A model generated the notes under the pieces. It had not been told where the DNA came from, ran no database searches, and worked only from the letters and a program-made list of their open reading frames with translations. From Leclercia sp. 29361 (GTDB lineage Bacteria; Pseudomonadota; Gammaproteobacteria; Enterobacterales; Enterobacteriaceae), in the NCBI RefSeq assembly GCF_011290365.1, contig NZ_CP049786.1, positions 3,224,001 through 3,288,000 of the forward strand: a DNA stretch of 64,000 nucleotides. The letters run 5' to 3'. Positions 25,040 through 32,781 of the stretch are shown in pieces; the first letter of the stretch is position 1, and each line of letters opens with the position of its first letter. The position numbers and the translations under genes were made by a program.

Positions 25040-25188
25040 ATGAAAATGCTGTCCATTCAAAAAATGAGGCGCGATTGTAGCAGACGATCGCCAGCTCTTC
25101 CGGCACAAATGCCCTGTTATAAGAGAGCTTCATGACCGGACCAGGATTATAAGTAAAGCAGAGAATGGTATTGGTGTGCGGAATAGAT

Positions 25189-25212
25189 CCCGGCGGACAA
25201 AACGCCGCCGGG
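25189..25212 (-). terminator. Hairpin downstream of yeiE
   Basis: CCCGGCGG (25189-25196) and CCGCCGGG (25205-25212) form a perfect 8-bp stem just after the yeiE stop. No U-run follows, so termination strength is uncertain. Confidence 0.5.
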
Positions 25213-25217
25213 CGGGA

Positions 25218-26087
25218 TTACATTTCGCAGTAACGCAGAAAACGCTGCAGGGAGTTAGAGAGGTGCTTCTGGCGATGATGGATGCGCCACAGGGTGCGCA
25301 CCAGCTTGTTCGGCAGCGGAACGGGGATCTCCACCAGCGTGCCGCTCTCCAGCTGTTCGGCAATCACCCGGCGCGACAGGCAACTGATGCCGAGACCGTG
25401 GCGTACCGCATGTTTGATGGCTTCCGAATTGCCCAGCTCCATGCCCATATGGAACTGTGGCAGGTGCGACAGCAGCAGATAATCGACGATCTCCCGCGTG
25501 CCTGACCCCTGCTCGCGCAAAATCCACGGTGCCTGCGCCAGCCGCTCCAGGGTTACCTCCTGCTGTAATAAAGAAGAAGCCGGCGAGGCGAAGACCACCA
25601 GCTCATCCTCCAGCCAGGGATCCGCAATGATATCGGCGTTGTGGCACGGCCCTTCGATAAGGCCGATATCCACCCGAAAATCGATCACCGCGTTGATCAC
25701 GTCCTGGCTGTTACCAACGCTCATTTCCAGCGGCAAACCCGGGAAATCGCGGCGGTAGCGGGCAATCACCTCCGGCAGGATGTAGTTGCCGATGGTGCTG
25801 CTGGCATAGACGCGAATGGCGCCGTTGTCTTCACGAAACAGTTGTTCGATCTCGACGGTCTGCTCCAGCAATGCCAGCGCGCGGGGATAGAGCAGTCGCC
25901 CGTGCTCGTTCACCACCAGTCGCTTTCCTACCCTGTCAAAGAGCTGAACGCCCAACTGACCTTCCAGATCGGTCAGTGCGGCGCTAACCGCAGACTGGGA
26001 CAGGGCCAGCATCTGAGAAGCCTGGGTAGTCGACCCGCTTTTCAGCACTTCGGCAAAGACCTCAAGCTGGCGTAACGTAATGTGCAT
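25218..26087 (-). CDS. yeiE: LysR-type regulator YeiE
   Basis: This is a DNA-binding regulator of the LysR family. The 289 residues have a winged HTH at 1-60 ([19 protein letters not shown]) and an effector-binding domain. In Salmonella and Cronobacter YeiE responds to sulfite and affects motility and sulfite defence. The start at MHITLR (26087) fits the family; an ATG three codons upstream is in frame. It is divergent from yeiH, the gene it most likely controls. It lacks the extra few C-terminal residues of E. coli YeiE. Confidence 0.93.
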   Translation of the reverse strand: MHITLRQLEVFAEVLKSGSTTQASQMLALSQSAVSAALTDLEGQLGVQLFDRVGKRLVVNEHGRLLYPRALALLEQTVEIEQLFREDNGAIRVYASSTIGNYILPEVIARYRRDFPGLPLEMSVGNSQDVINAVIDFRVDIGLIEGPCHNADIIADPWLEDELVVFASPASSLLQQEVTLERLAQAPWILREQGSGTREIVDYLLLSHLPQFHMGMELGNSEAIKHAVRHGLGISCLSRRVIAEQLESGTLVEIPVPLPNKLVRTLWRIHHRQKHLSNSLQRFLRYCEM

Positions 26088-26210
26088 AGTCACCATCCGG
26101 AACGGTAAGCACCCCGCTTACCACTTATAGAGATTAATTATAAATATATAATCAATTTTATTTTTAAGCCAGAGCGCCGTAACCTTTTAGCCAGAGAAAA
26201 GGAGAAGGCT

Positions 26211-27257
26211 ATGACAACACTCACCCTGGAGCATCATCATTCAGTCAGGCGCTACATTCCTGGCCTGGCGCTGAGCGCGCTGGTCACCGGTGTGGCCTTA
26301 TGGGGCGGCAGTATTCCGGCGGTGGCCGGGGCGGGATTTAGTGCCCTGACGCTGGCCATCCTGCTGGGTATGGTCGTCGGGAATACGGTCTATCCGCACA
26401 TCTACAAACCCTGTGATAGCGGCGTGATCTTCGCCAAACAGCACCTGCTGCGCCTCGGGATCATCCTGTACGGTTTTCGCCTGACCTTCGCGCAGATTGC
26501 TGACGTGGGCGTCAGCGGGATCGCCATCGACGTGTTAACCCTGACCAGTACCTTCCTGCTGGCCTGCTTTATCGGCCAGAAGGTGTTCGGGCTCGACAAA
26601 CAGACCAGCTGGTTGATTGGCGCCGGGAGCAGCATTTGTGGCGCCGCGGCGGTGCTGGCGACCGAGCCGGTGGTGAAGGCCGAGGCCAGCAAGGTGACGG
26701 TTGCCGTGGCGACAGTGGTGATCTTCGGTACCCTGGCGATCTTCCTCTATCCGGCGATGTATCCGCTGGTGGCGCACTGGTTTAGCCCGGAAACCTACGG
26801 GATTTATATCGGCTCGACGATGCATGAGGTAGCACAGGTGGTGGCAGCGGGTCACGCCATCAGCCCGGAAGCAGAGAATGCGGCGGTGATCGCCAAAATG
26901 CTGCGGGTGATGATGCTGGCTCCCTTCCTGCTGATTCTGGCCGCGCGGGTGAAACAGCTTGCTCCGGCGGGCAACGGCGAGAAGAGCAAAATCACCATTC
27001 CGTGGTTTGCGATCCTGTTTATTGTGGTGGCGGTGTTTAACTCGTTCCATCTGCTGCCCAAAGCGGTAGTGGATATGCTGGTGACCCTTGATACGGTACT
27101 GCTGGCGATGGCGATGGCAGCGCTGGGTTTGACCACTCACGTCAGCGCCCTGAAAAAGGCCGGAGCCAAACCGCTGCTGATGGCGCTGGTGCTCTTCGTC
27201 TGGCTGATTGTCGGCGGGGGTGCCATTAACCTGGCGGTACACAGCCTGCTGGCATAA
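26211..27257 (+). CDS. yeiH: UPF0324 inner-membrane protein YeiH
   Basis: This is a 348-residue polytopic membrane protein (about ten segments) of the UPF0324/YeiH family, with [16 protein letters not shown] and [14 protein letters not shown] as conserved stretches. Divergence from the sulfite-responsive regulator gene yeiE suggests a role in handling sulfite or related anions; this is context-based. GGAGAAGGCT precedes the ATG. It is followed 15 bases later by the perfect hairpin that leads into nfo. Confidence 0.93.
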   Translation: MTTLTLEHHHSVRRYIPGLALSALVTGVALWGGSIPAVAGAGFSALTLAILLGMVVGNTVYPHIYKPCDSGVIFAKQHLLRLGIILYGFRLTFAQIADVGVSGIAIDVLTLTSTFLLACFIGQKVFGLDKQTSWLIGAGSSICGAAAVLATEPVVKAEASKVTVAVATVVIFGTLAIFLYPAMYPLVAHWFSPETYGIYIGSTMHEVAQVVAAGHAISPEAENAAVIAKMLRVMMLAPFLLILAARVKQLAPAGNGEKSKITIPWFAILFIVVAVFNSFHLLPKAVVDMLVTLDTVLLAMAMAALGLTTHVSALKKAGAKPLLMALVLFVWLIVGGGAINLAVHSLLA

Positions 27258-27271
27258 ACCACTTCATCCTT

Positions 27272-27315
27272 CTCCTGTTAACCCGCTATCATAAGCGTTT
27301 GCGGGTTAACAGGAG
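27272..27315 (+). promoter_or_regulatory. Perfect 15-bp hairpin covering the nfo ribosome binding site
   Basis: CTCCTGTTAACCCGC (27272-27286), a 14-base loop, then GCGGGTTAACAGGAG (27301-27315). The last five bases are the AGGAG that serves as the nfo Shine-Dalgarno, 7 bases before the ATG. When folded in RNA read from yeiH, the ribosome binding site would be hidden. No U-run follows, so it is not an ordinary terminator. Confidence 0.7.
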
Positions 27316-27322
27316 TCCCTGT

Positions 27323-28180
27323 ATGAAATATGTTGGAGCGCACGTCAGTGCTGCTGGCGGTCTGGCAAATGCCGCCATTCGTGCCGCCGAAATTGAGGCG
27401 ACCGCTTTCGCCCTGTTCACCAAAAATCAGCGCCAGTGGCGCGCCGCGCCGTTAACCACTCAGGTAATTGATGAGTTCAAAGCGGCCTGCGAAAAATACC
27501 ATTTCACCTCCGGTCAGATCCTGCCCCACGACAGCTTCCTGATTAACCTCGGTCATCCGGAACAGGAGGCGCTGGATAAATCCCGCGCGGCTTTCCTCGA
27601 TGAGGTACAGCGCTGCGAGCAGCTTGGCCTGACGCTGCTGAACTTCCACCCGGGCAGCCATCTGTCGCAGATCGACGAAGATGCCTGTCTGGCGCGAATC
27701 GCCGAGTCGATCAATATCGCGCTGGAACAGACTCAAGGGGTGACGGCAGTAATTGAAAATACCGCCGGACAGGGCAGCAACCTCGGGTTCCGCTTTGAGC
27801 ATCTGGCGGCCATCATCGACGGCGTGGAGGATAAAACCCGCGTCGGCGTCTGCATTGATACCTGCCACGCCTTTGCCGCCGGTTACGACCTGCGCAGCAG
27901 TGAAGAGTGCGCAAAAACCTTCGCGGAATTTGAACGCATTGTGGGCTTTAAATACCTGCGCGGCATGCACCTCAACGATGCGAAAAGCACCTTTGGCAGC
28001 CGCGTTGACCGCCACCATAGCCTCGGTGAAGGCAATATCGGCCACGACGCGTTCCGCTTTATCATGCAGGACCCGCGTTTCGACGGTATTCCGCTGGTGC
28101 TGGAAACCATTAACCCGGATATCTGGGCGGAAGAGATCGCCTGGCTGAAAGCACAGCAGCACGCTGAGGCCACCGCATAA
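27323..28180 (+). CDS. nfo: Endonuclease IV Nfo
   Basis: This apurinic/apyrimidinic endonuclease repairs oxidative and abasic lesions and in E. coli is induced by SoxRS. The 285 residues equal E. coli. The three-zinc site is intact: His69 (LPHD), His109 (NFHPG), Glu145 (VIENT), Asp179 and His182 (CIDTCHAF). The start at MKYVGAH (27323) is conserved; an ATG eight codons upstream lies in the hairpin. It overlaps yeiI by one base (TAATG). Its ribosome binding site is inside a 15-bp inverted repeat. Confidence 0.96.
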   Translation: MKYVGAHVSAAGGLANAAIRAAEIEATAFALFTKNQRQWRAAPLTTQVIDEFKAACEKYHFTSGQILPHDSFLINLGHPEQEALDKSRAAFLDEVQRCEQLGLTLLNFHPGSHLSQIDEDACLARIAESINIALEQTQGVTAVIENTAGQGSNLGFRFEHLAAIIDGVEDKTRVGVCIDTCHAFAAGYDLRSSEECAKTFAEFERIVGFKYLRGMHLNDAKSTFGSRVDRHHSLGEGNIGHDAFRFIMQDPRFDGIPLVLETINPDIWAEEIAWLKAQQHAEATA

Positions 28181-29259
28181 TGATGAACGAAAGGGAAAAG
28201 CAGATCCTGAAGATCCTGCGGCGCAACCCTCTTATTCAGCAGCATGAAATCGCCCAGATTCTGGATATCAGCCGCTCGCGCGTGGCCGCGCACATTATGG
28301 ATTTGATGCGCAAAGGAGCAATCAAGGGCAAGGGCTATATCCTCACCGAACAGGATTATTGCGTGGCGCTTGGCGCGATCAATATGGATATTCGCGGCGT
28401 GGCCGACATTCGCTTCCCTGAACCCTCCTCCCATCCGGGGGCGATTCAGTGCGCGGCAGGTGGCGTGGCGCGAAATATTGCCCATAACCTGGCGCTGCTG
28501 GGCCGCGAGGTACACCTGATATCCGCGGTCGGCAGTGATTTTTATGGCGAAACCCTGCTGGAGCAAACCCGGCTGGCGGGCGTAAACGTTCAGAGCACGA
28601 TCCGTCTGCACGGGCAAAGCACGGCGACCTACCTGTCGATTGCTAATCCGCAGGACGACACCGTGCTGGCCATCAACGACACGCACATCCTGCAGGAGCT
28701 GACGCCGCAGTTGCTGAACCAGTCGCGCGAGCTGCTGGCCCATGCCGGGGTGGTGCTGGCCGACTGTAATCTCACGGCAGAATCTCTGGAGTGGGTCTTT
28801 ACCCTCGCCGGAGATGTTCCGGTGTTTGTCGACACGGTTTCAGAATTTAAAGCCGACAGAATCAAGCCCTGGCTGTCGCGCATCCATACCCTCAAGCCGA
28901 CGCTGAAAGAGCTGCAGATTCTGGCGGAGTGCGACGATCGTCAGGCCGCGCTGACCGCCCTGCATGAGAAAGGGGTGCAGCGGATTGTGGTGTGTCTGGA
29001 AGATGATTCGGTGCTATGCAGTGAGCAAGGCGCGGAGCCGTTCCTGCTGAACCCTCCTGAGCACCCTGTGGTGGACCGTTTTGGTGCCGACGATGCCTTT
29101 ATGGCGGGCCTGGTCTACGGCTTCCTCGACGGGAGCGATTTTGCTGATGCGGCGCGGTTTGCCCTCGCCTGCGCGGCGCTTTCCCGCGCCAGTGAAAGCA
29201 TTAACAATCCGACCCTGTCAGTGGATAACGCCTGGTCCCTGCTGAACAATCCGCAGTAA
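28180..29259 (+). CDS. yeiI: PfkB-family sugar/nucleoside kinase with N-terminal HTH, YeiI
   Basis: This 359-residue protein joins a winged helix-turn-helix (about 1-58, EIAQILDISRSRVAAHIMDL) to a PfkB/ribokinase domain (about 62-355). It carries the AAGGVARNIAHNLALLG motif and the C-terminal signature DRFGADDAFMAG, where the usual GAGD is GADD. The substrate is unknown; similarity to PsuK and position near nucleoside genes suggest a nucleoside or sugar. It is cotranscribed with nfo through a TAATG overlap. E. coli YeiI has nearly the same length (362). Confidence 0.92.
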   Translation: MMNEREKQILKILRRNPLIQQHEIAQILDISRSRVAAHIMDLMRKGAIKGKGYILTEQDYCVALGAINMDIRGVADIRFPEPSSHPGAIQCAAGGVARNIAHNLALLGREVHLISAVGSDFYGETLLEQTRLAGVNVQSTIRLHGQSTATYLSIANPQDDTVLAINDTHILQELTPQLLNQSRELLAHAGVVLADCNLTAESLEWVFTLAGDVPVFVDTVSEFKADRIKPWLSRIHTLKPTLKELQILAECDDRQAALTALHEKGVQRIVVCLEDDSVLCSEQGAEPFLLNPPEHPVVDRFGADDAFMAGLVYGFLDGSDFADAARFALACAALSRASESINNPTLSVDNAWSLLNNPQ

Positions 29260-29286
29260 AAAAGCCGGGTAGTGTCGCTACCCGGC
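29258..29286 (-). terminator. Terminator of the psu operon
   Basis: GCCGGGTAG (29264-29272), five bases, CTACCCGGC (29278-29286) is a perfect 9-bp stem. On the minus strand it is followed by TTTTTT (29258-29263), 7 bases after the psuT stop. It also lies just past the converging yeiI stop. Confidence 0.88.
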
Positions 29287-29293
29287 CTGAATG

Positions 29294-30550
29294 TCACGAG
29301 CCCGCTAAACCGATAAAGAACCCGGCGATGGTGGCGCTCATCAAGTTAGAGAGCGTTGCCGCCACCAGCGCCCGCACGCCAAGCTGGGCAATCTCAGGGG
29401 CGCGCTGGGGCGATACTGCAGAAAAGGCCCCTACCACTACCCCAATCGAGCCGAAGTTCGCGAAACCGCACAACGCGAACGAGATAATGGCGATGGTTTT
29501 CACGTCCAGTTGACCGACAGTTTGCAGATACGGCGAGAAGTTGAGGTAGGCGACGAACTCGTTAATCGCCAGCTTCTGGCCAATCAGACTGCCCGCCAGG
29601 GTCGCATCCTGCCATTCGACGCCCATGATCCACGCCAGCGGCGCGAGGGCGTAGCCAAACAGTCCTTCCAGGCTCAGACTTTCGATGCCAAACCAACCGC
29701 CGATGCCGCCCAGCATACCGTTCAGCAGGGCAATGATGGCCACAAACGCCATTACCACCGTCGCGACCCCGGCAGCGATTTTCAGCCCGGTCATCGCCCC
29801 GGTGGCTGCGGCTTCGATAATGCTTTTTGGCGGCGTCTCGCTGAAGGAAAGATTCTCAAAGGTGACCTGCGACTCCTCGGTGGCCGGACTGAGCAGGCGG
29901 GCAAACAGGATCCCGCCGGGGATCGCCATCAGCGAGGCGGCCAGCAGATAGTCAATCGGCACCCCCATCCCCGCGTAGCCAATCAGCATCGACCCGGCAA
30001 TCGACGCCATCCCGCTACAAATGGCGGTAAACAGCTCGTTGCGGTTCAGCTTATCGACAAAGGGTTTGACGATCGCCGGGATCTCGTTCTGCCCGAGGAA
30101 GATGGTAGTCACCGCGACAAAGGATTCAATTTTGCTGATGCGCAGCACTTTCTGGAAAATACCGCCCAGCACGCGGATCAGCAGCCCCATCACCCCGATG
30201 TAGTACAGCAGGCTGATCAGCGCGGTGACAAAGATAATGGCGGGCAGCACCCGGAAGGCAAACACGAACCCGGCCCCGTCAAAGAGAGTGTCCATCTTTG
30301 GCCCGACCAGCGCCCCAAAGATAAAGGCGCTGCCGGCATCGCTGTAGGACATGACCTTACTCACCCCGATAGCAGCTTGTTCGACCAGCCATTTGCCGGG
30401 TGGGAAATAGAGCATGATGCCGCCGATCGCCACCTGCAATACGAATGCGGCGCCGACGGTGCGCAGGCTGATACGGCGTTTATTGACCGACAGGAGGAAG
30501 GCTATCGCCAACAGTACCGCCATACCCAGCAGACTTCTCATTACGTCCAT
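29294..30550 (-). CDS. psuT: Pseudouridine/nucleoside transporter of the CNT family, PsuT
   Basis: This concentrative nucleoside transporter has 418 residues and about ten membrane segments, with FLGQNEIPAIVKPF and AINEFVAYLNFSPYLQ as family motifs. E. coli has two very similar copies here, nupX and psuT, separated by rihB and yeiL; only one remains in this genome. Its position after psuK-psuG argues for psuT, although it also adjoins yeiI as nupX does. It lies 90 bp after psuG with a hairpin between. The start has AAGGAAATCATT before the ATG. Confidence 0.85.
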   Translation of the reverse strand: MDVMRSLLGMAVLLAIAFLLSVNKRRISLRTVGAAFVLQVAIGGIMLYFPPGKWLVEQAAIGVSKVMSYSDAGSAFIFGALVGPKMDTLFDGAGFVFAFRVLPAIIFVTALISLLYYIGVMGLLIRVLGGIFQKVLRISKIESFVAVTTIFLGQNEIPAIVKPFVDKLNRNELFTAICSGMASIAGSMLIGYAGMGVPIDYLLAASLMAIPGGILFARLLSPATEESQVTFENLSFSETPPKSIIEAAATGAMTGLKIAAGVATVVMAFVAIIALLNGMLGGIGGWFGIESLSLEGLFGYALAPLAWIMGVEWQDATLAGSLIGQKLAINEFVAYLNFSPYLQTVGQLDVKTIAIISFALCGFANFGSIGVVVGAFSAVSPQRAPEIAQLGVRALVAATLSNLMSATIAGFFIGLAGS

Positions 30551-30570
30551 AATGATTTCCTTACCTGAAA

Positions 30571-30589
30571 ACCCGGCGACAGGCCGGGT
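30571..30589 (-). repeat. psuG-psuT intercistronic hairpin
   Basis: ACCCGGC GACAG GCCGGGT is a perfect 7-bp stem with a 5-base loop, 20 bases before psuT. There is no U-run. It may set the ratio of psuG to psuT expression. Confidence 0.5.
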
Positions 30590-30640
30590 ATCCGTGATTC
30601 CACTGCGAAGACAGGCGACGGCAAACTGCCTGTGAGAGGG

Positions 30641-31576
30641 TTACGCCATACGCTGATAAGCCTTCGCGATATCGCAGGCCAGGCGGGCATTGTTAAAGAC
30701 CAGTTGGATATTTGATTTCAGGCTGTCGCCGCCGGTCAGTTCCGCCACGCGGGCCAGCAGGAACGGGGTGCTGGCTTTGCCGGTCACGCCCTGCTCTTCC
30801 GCTTCCCTTACCGCCTGGTCGATAGCCGCATTGATAGTCTCTTCCGCCATCGCAAACTGCTCGGGAATGGGATTGGCAATCACCAGGCCGCCGTTGAGGC
30901 CGGTCTGCCATTTCACCGCCATCGCCCGGGCGATGGCCTCGGCGCTGTCGAGACGGATGCTGACCTCAAACGGGCTGGAGCGGCAGAAAAAGGCCGGCAG
31001 GGACTGGGTCTGATAGCCAATCAGCGGCACGCCGTTGGTCTCTAAATATTCGGTGGTTAAGCCGAGATCGAGAATCGATTTCGCCCCGGCGCAAACTACG
31101 GCAACGTTGGTTTTCGCCAGCTCCTGTAAATCAGCGGAAATATCAAAGGTGTGTTCTGCGCCACGGTGAACGCCGCCGATCCCGCCGGTGGCAAAGAGCT
31201 TAATCCCGGCCATCGCGGCAATGATCATGGTAGAGGCCACCGTGGTGGCGCCGTTGATGCCTGCAGCCACCACAAAAGGAAGATCCCGGCGGCTGACTTT
31301 GGTCACCGCATGGCCTTCGCGGCCTAATAATTCAATCTCCTCTTTACTCAGCCCAACTTTCATTACGCCACGAATAATCGCAATGGTGGCCGGAATAACC
31401 CCCTGCTGGCGGATCGCATCTTCAACTTCCAGCGCCGTCTGGGCATTTTGCGGGAAAGGCATGCCGTGAGAAATAATGGTGGACTCAAGCGCCACAATCG
31501 GTTTGTTATTATTTAAAGCGTCCTGAACCTCAGGAGAAATTTGCAGGAACTCAGCAGGCAGTTTTAATTCAGACAT
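30641..31576 (-). CDS. psuG: Pseudouridine-5'-phosphate glycosidase PsuG
   Basis: The enzyme cleaves the C-C glycosidic bond of pseudouridine 5'-phosphate to uracil and ribose 5-phosphate. The 311 residues closely match E. coli (312). The catalytic Lys166 lies in CAGAKSILD and Glu31 in ALESTIISHG. It overlaps the psuK end by 8 bp. Together with PsuK and PsuT it allows growth on pseudouridine from RNA turnover. Confidence 0.96.
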   Translation of the reverse strand: MSELKLPAEFLQISPEVQDALNNNKPIVALESTIISHGMPFPQNAQTALEVEDAIRQQGVIPATIAIIRGVMKVGLSKEEIELLGREGHAVTKVSRRDLPFVVAAGINGATTVASTMIIAAMAGIKLFATGGIGGVHRGAEHTFDISADLQELAKTNVAVVCAGAKSILDLGLTTEYLETNGVPLIGYQTQSLPAFFCRSSPFEVSIRLDSAEAIARAMAVKWQTGLNGGLVIANPIPEQFAMAEETINAAIDQAVREAEEQGVTGKASTPFLLARVAELTGGDSLKSNIQLVFNNARLACDIAKAYQRMA

Positions 31577-32504
31577 GTTCTCTCTCCATTAATGCGTTAA
31601 CGTTTTCAGACGATAAATCAGGGTTATTGGTATATACGGAAGCCAGCGCCAGCGAAGAGCAGCCCTGGGCAAAACGAACGGAATCTTTAAATGTGACACC
31701 TGCCAGCCAGCAAAAAGCGAGCCCGGCCATCATTGCATCCCCCGCGCCGGTGACGTTGACTACCTGAGTTTTAAACGGCGCTGACCAGCCGCTTTCACCC
31801 GCGTTCTCACTGTAATAAACGCCGTCACCGCCCATACTCAGCACCAGCCGGAACAGGCCATGCTGATGAAACCAGGCCGCCACTTTCGGCGCGTCCGCCG
31901 CGCAGGAGAGCGGGATGCCGCTCAGGGTTTCCGCCTCCAGCCGGTTGGGTTTCAGGGTGTGGATATGCCCCAGCCAGTCGCAAATCTTGCTGCATTTCCA
32001 GGCTGAGACCGGATCGACGAAAACCGGCGTCTGGCATGCGTTCTCAAAGATCCAGCCGAGCGCTGACTCGCTGAGATTGCAGTCCACCACTACCGCTTTT
32101 GCGGCACGGATAAACGCCAGATGATTGGCCAGATAGTGCGGATTGATGTGGTCAGAAATCGCCATATCGTTGATGGCAACCAGCATCTCCCCGGTATTGT
32201 CGAGTAACGATAAATAGCTGGAGGTGCCTTCTCCGGGAATAACCTGGCACTTATCGATCTGCACCCCGGCGGCCTGGGTTTGTGACAGCAGCGACTGACC
32301 GTAAAAATCGTCGCCTACCGCGGAAAGGAGCCAGACATTTTTACCCAGTAGCGCCAGATTTTGCGCAATATTGCGGCCTACGCCCCCGGGGGTGAATTTT
32401 ATTTTCCCTGGATTAGAGTCGGCGTAATTGAGCGAAGCATGTGAATATCCTGCCACGTCCATATTTGCAGAACCAATAACAACAATATAATCCTTTTCAC
32501 GCAT
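31569..32504 (-). CDS. psuK: Pseudouridine kinase PsuK
   Basis: This PfkB-family kinase phosphorylates pseudouridine at the 5' position. The 311 residues show GGVGRNIAQNLALLG near the N-terminus and the VTGAGDAMMAG signature with the catalytic Asp near the C-terminus. The start at MREKDY (32504) matches E. coli and has AGAGGA upstream; an in-frame ATG 12 codons earlier is unsupported. It is first in psuK-psuG-psuT. Confidence 0.95.
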   Translation of the reverse strand: MREKDYIVVIGSANMDVAGYSHASLNYADSNPGKIKFTPGGVGRNIAQNLALLGKNVWLLSAVGDDFYGQSLLSQTQAAGVQIDKCQVIPGEGTSSYLSLLDNTGEMLVAINDMAISDHINPHYLANHLAFIRAAKAVVVDCNLSESALGWIFENACQTPVFVDPVSAWKCSKICDWLGHIHTLKPNRLEAETLSGIPLSCAADAPKVAAWFHQHGLFRLVLSMGGDGVYYSENAGESGWSAPFKTQVVNVTGAGDAMMAGLAFCWLAGVTFKDSVRFAQGCSSLALASVYTNNPDLSSENVNALMEREHV

Positions 32505-32736
32505 AGAACATCCTCTGGCGCGTGGCCATCGCAATGACAATTAAGCGATTTGGTAACATTAAAAGTTATTAGAGCATATGTTTACATGCAAACACATGTT
32601 CATATTATGCGTAAGGAGAGGGAAGTAAAGGGAATGAAATAAGGATCGTTAAACGATCATGAACAGAATCACAATTATTTGTAGAGACAGTATTCAGCTC
32701 TACAAAAGAATGCGACCCGTTGCACGTTTAAAGGCA
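32505..32736 (-). promoter_or_regulatory. psuK promoter region with palindrome
   Basis: This AT-rich stretch between fruA and psuK contains TGTTTACATGCAAACA (32579-32594), an inverted repeat with TGTTT/AAACA arms, within a larger set of CATATG/ACATGT repeats about 75-90 bases before psuK. It looks like an operator. The regulator is not identifiable; in E. coli yeiL, a CRP/FNR-type gene, sits near psu but is absent here. Confidence 0.45.
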
Positions 32737-32770
32737 ATAAAAAAAGGCAGAGTTTCCTCTGCCTTTTATC
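32737..32770 (-). terminator. Terminator of the fru operon
   Basis: AAAAGGCAGAGGAAACTCTG continues into CCTTTTTTTATT on the minus strand: a 10-bp stem with a U-run, just after the fruA stop. Confidence 0.9.
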
Positions 32771-32781
32771 TTTCTGCGTAA

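Noticed and set aside
25040..25188. Possible lysine riboswitch before lysP
   Set aside because: The leader is too short and lacks the stems of a lysine riboswitch; enteric lysP is known to be controlled by ArgP instead.
29510..30568. 352-codon open frame opposite psuT
   Set aside because: It is an antisense shadow rich in Arg, Gln, Asp and His, with no ribosome binding site or family motif.
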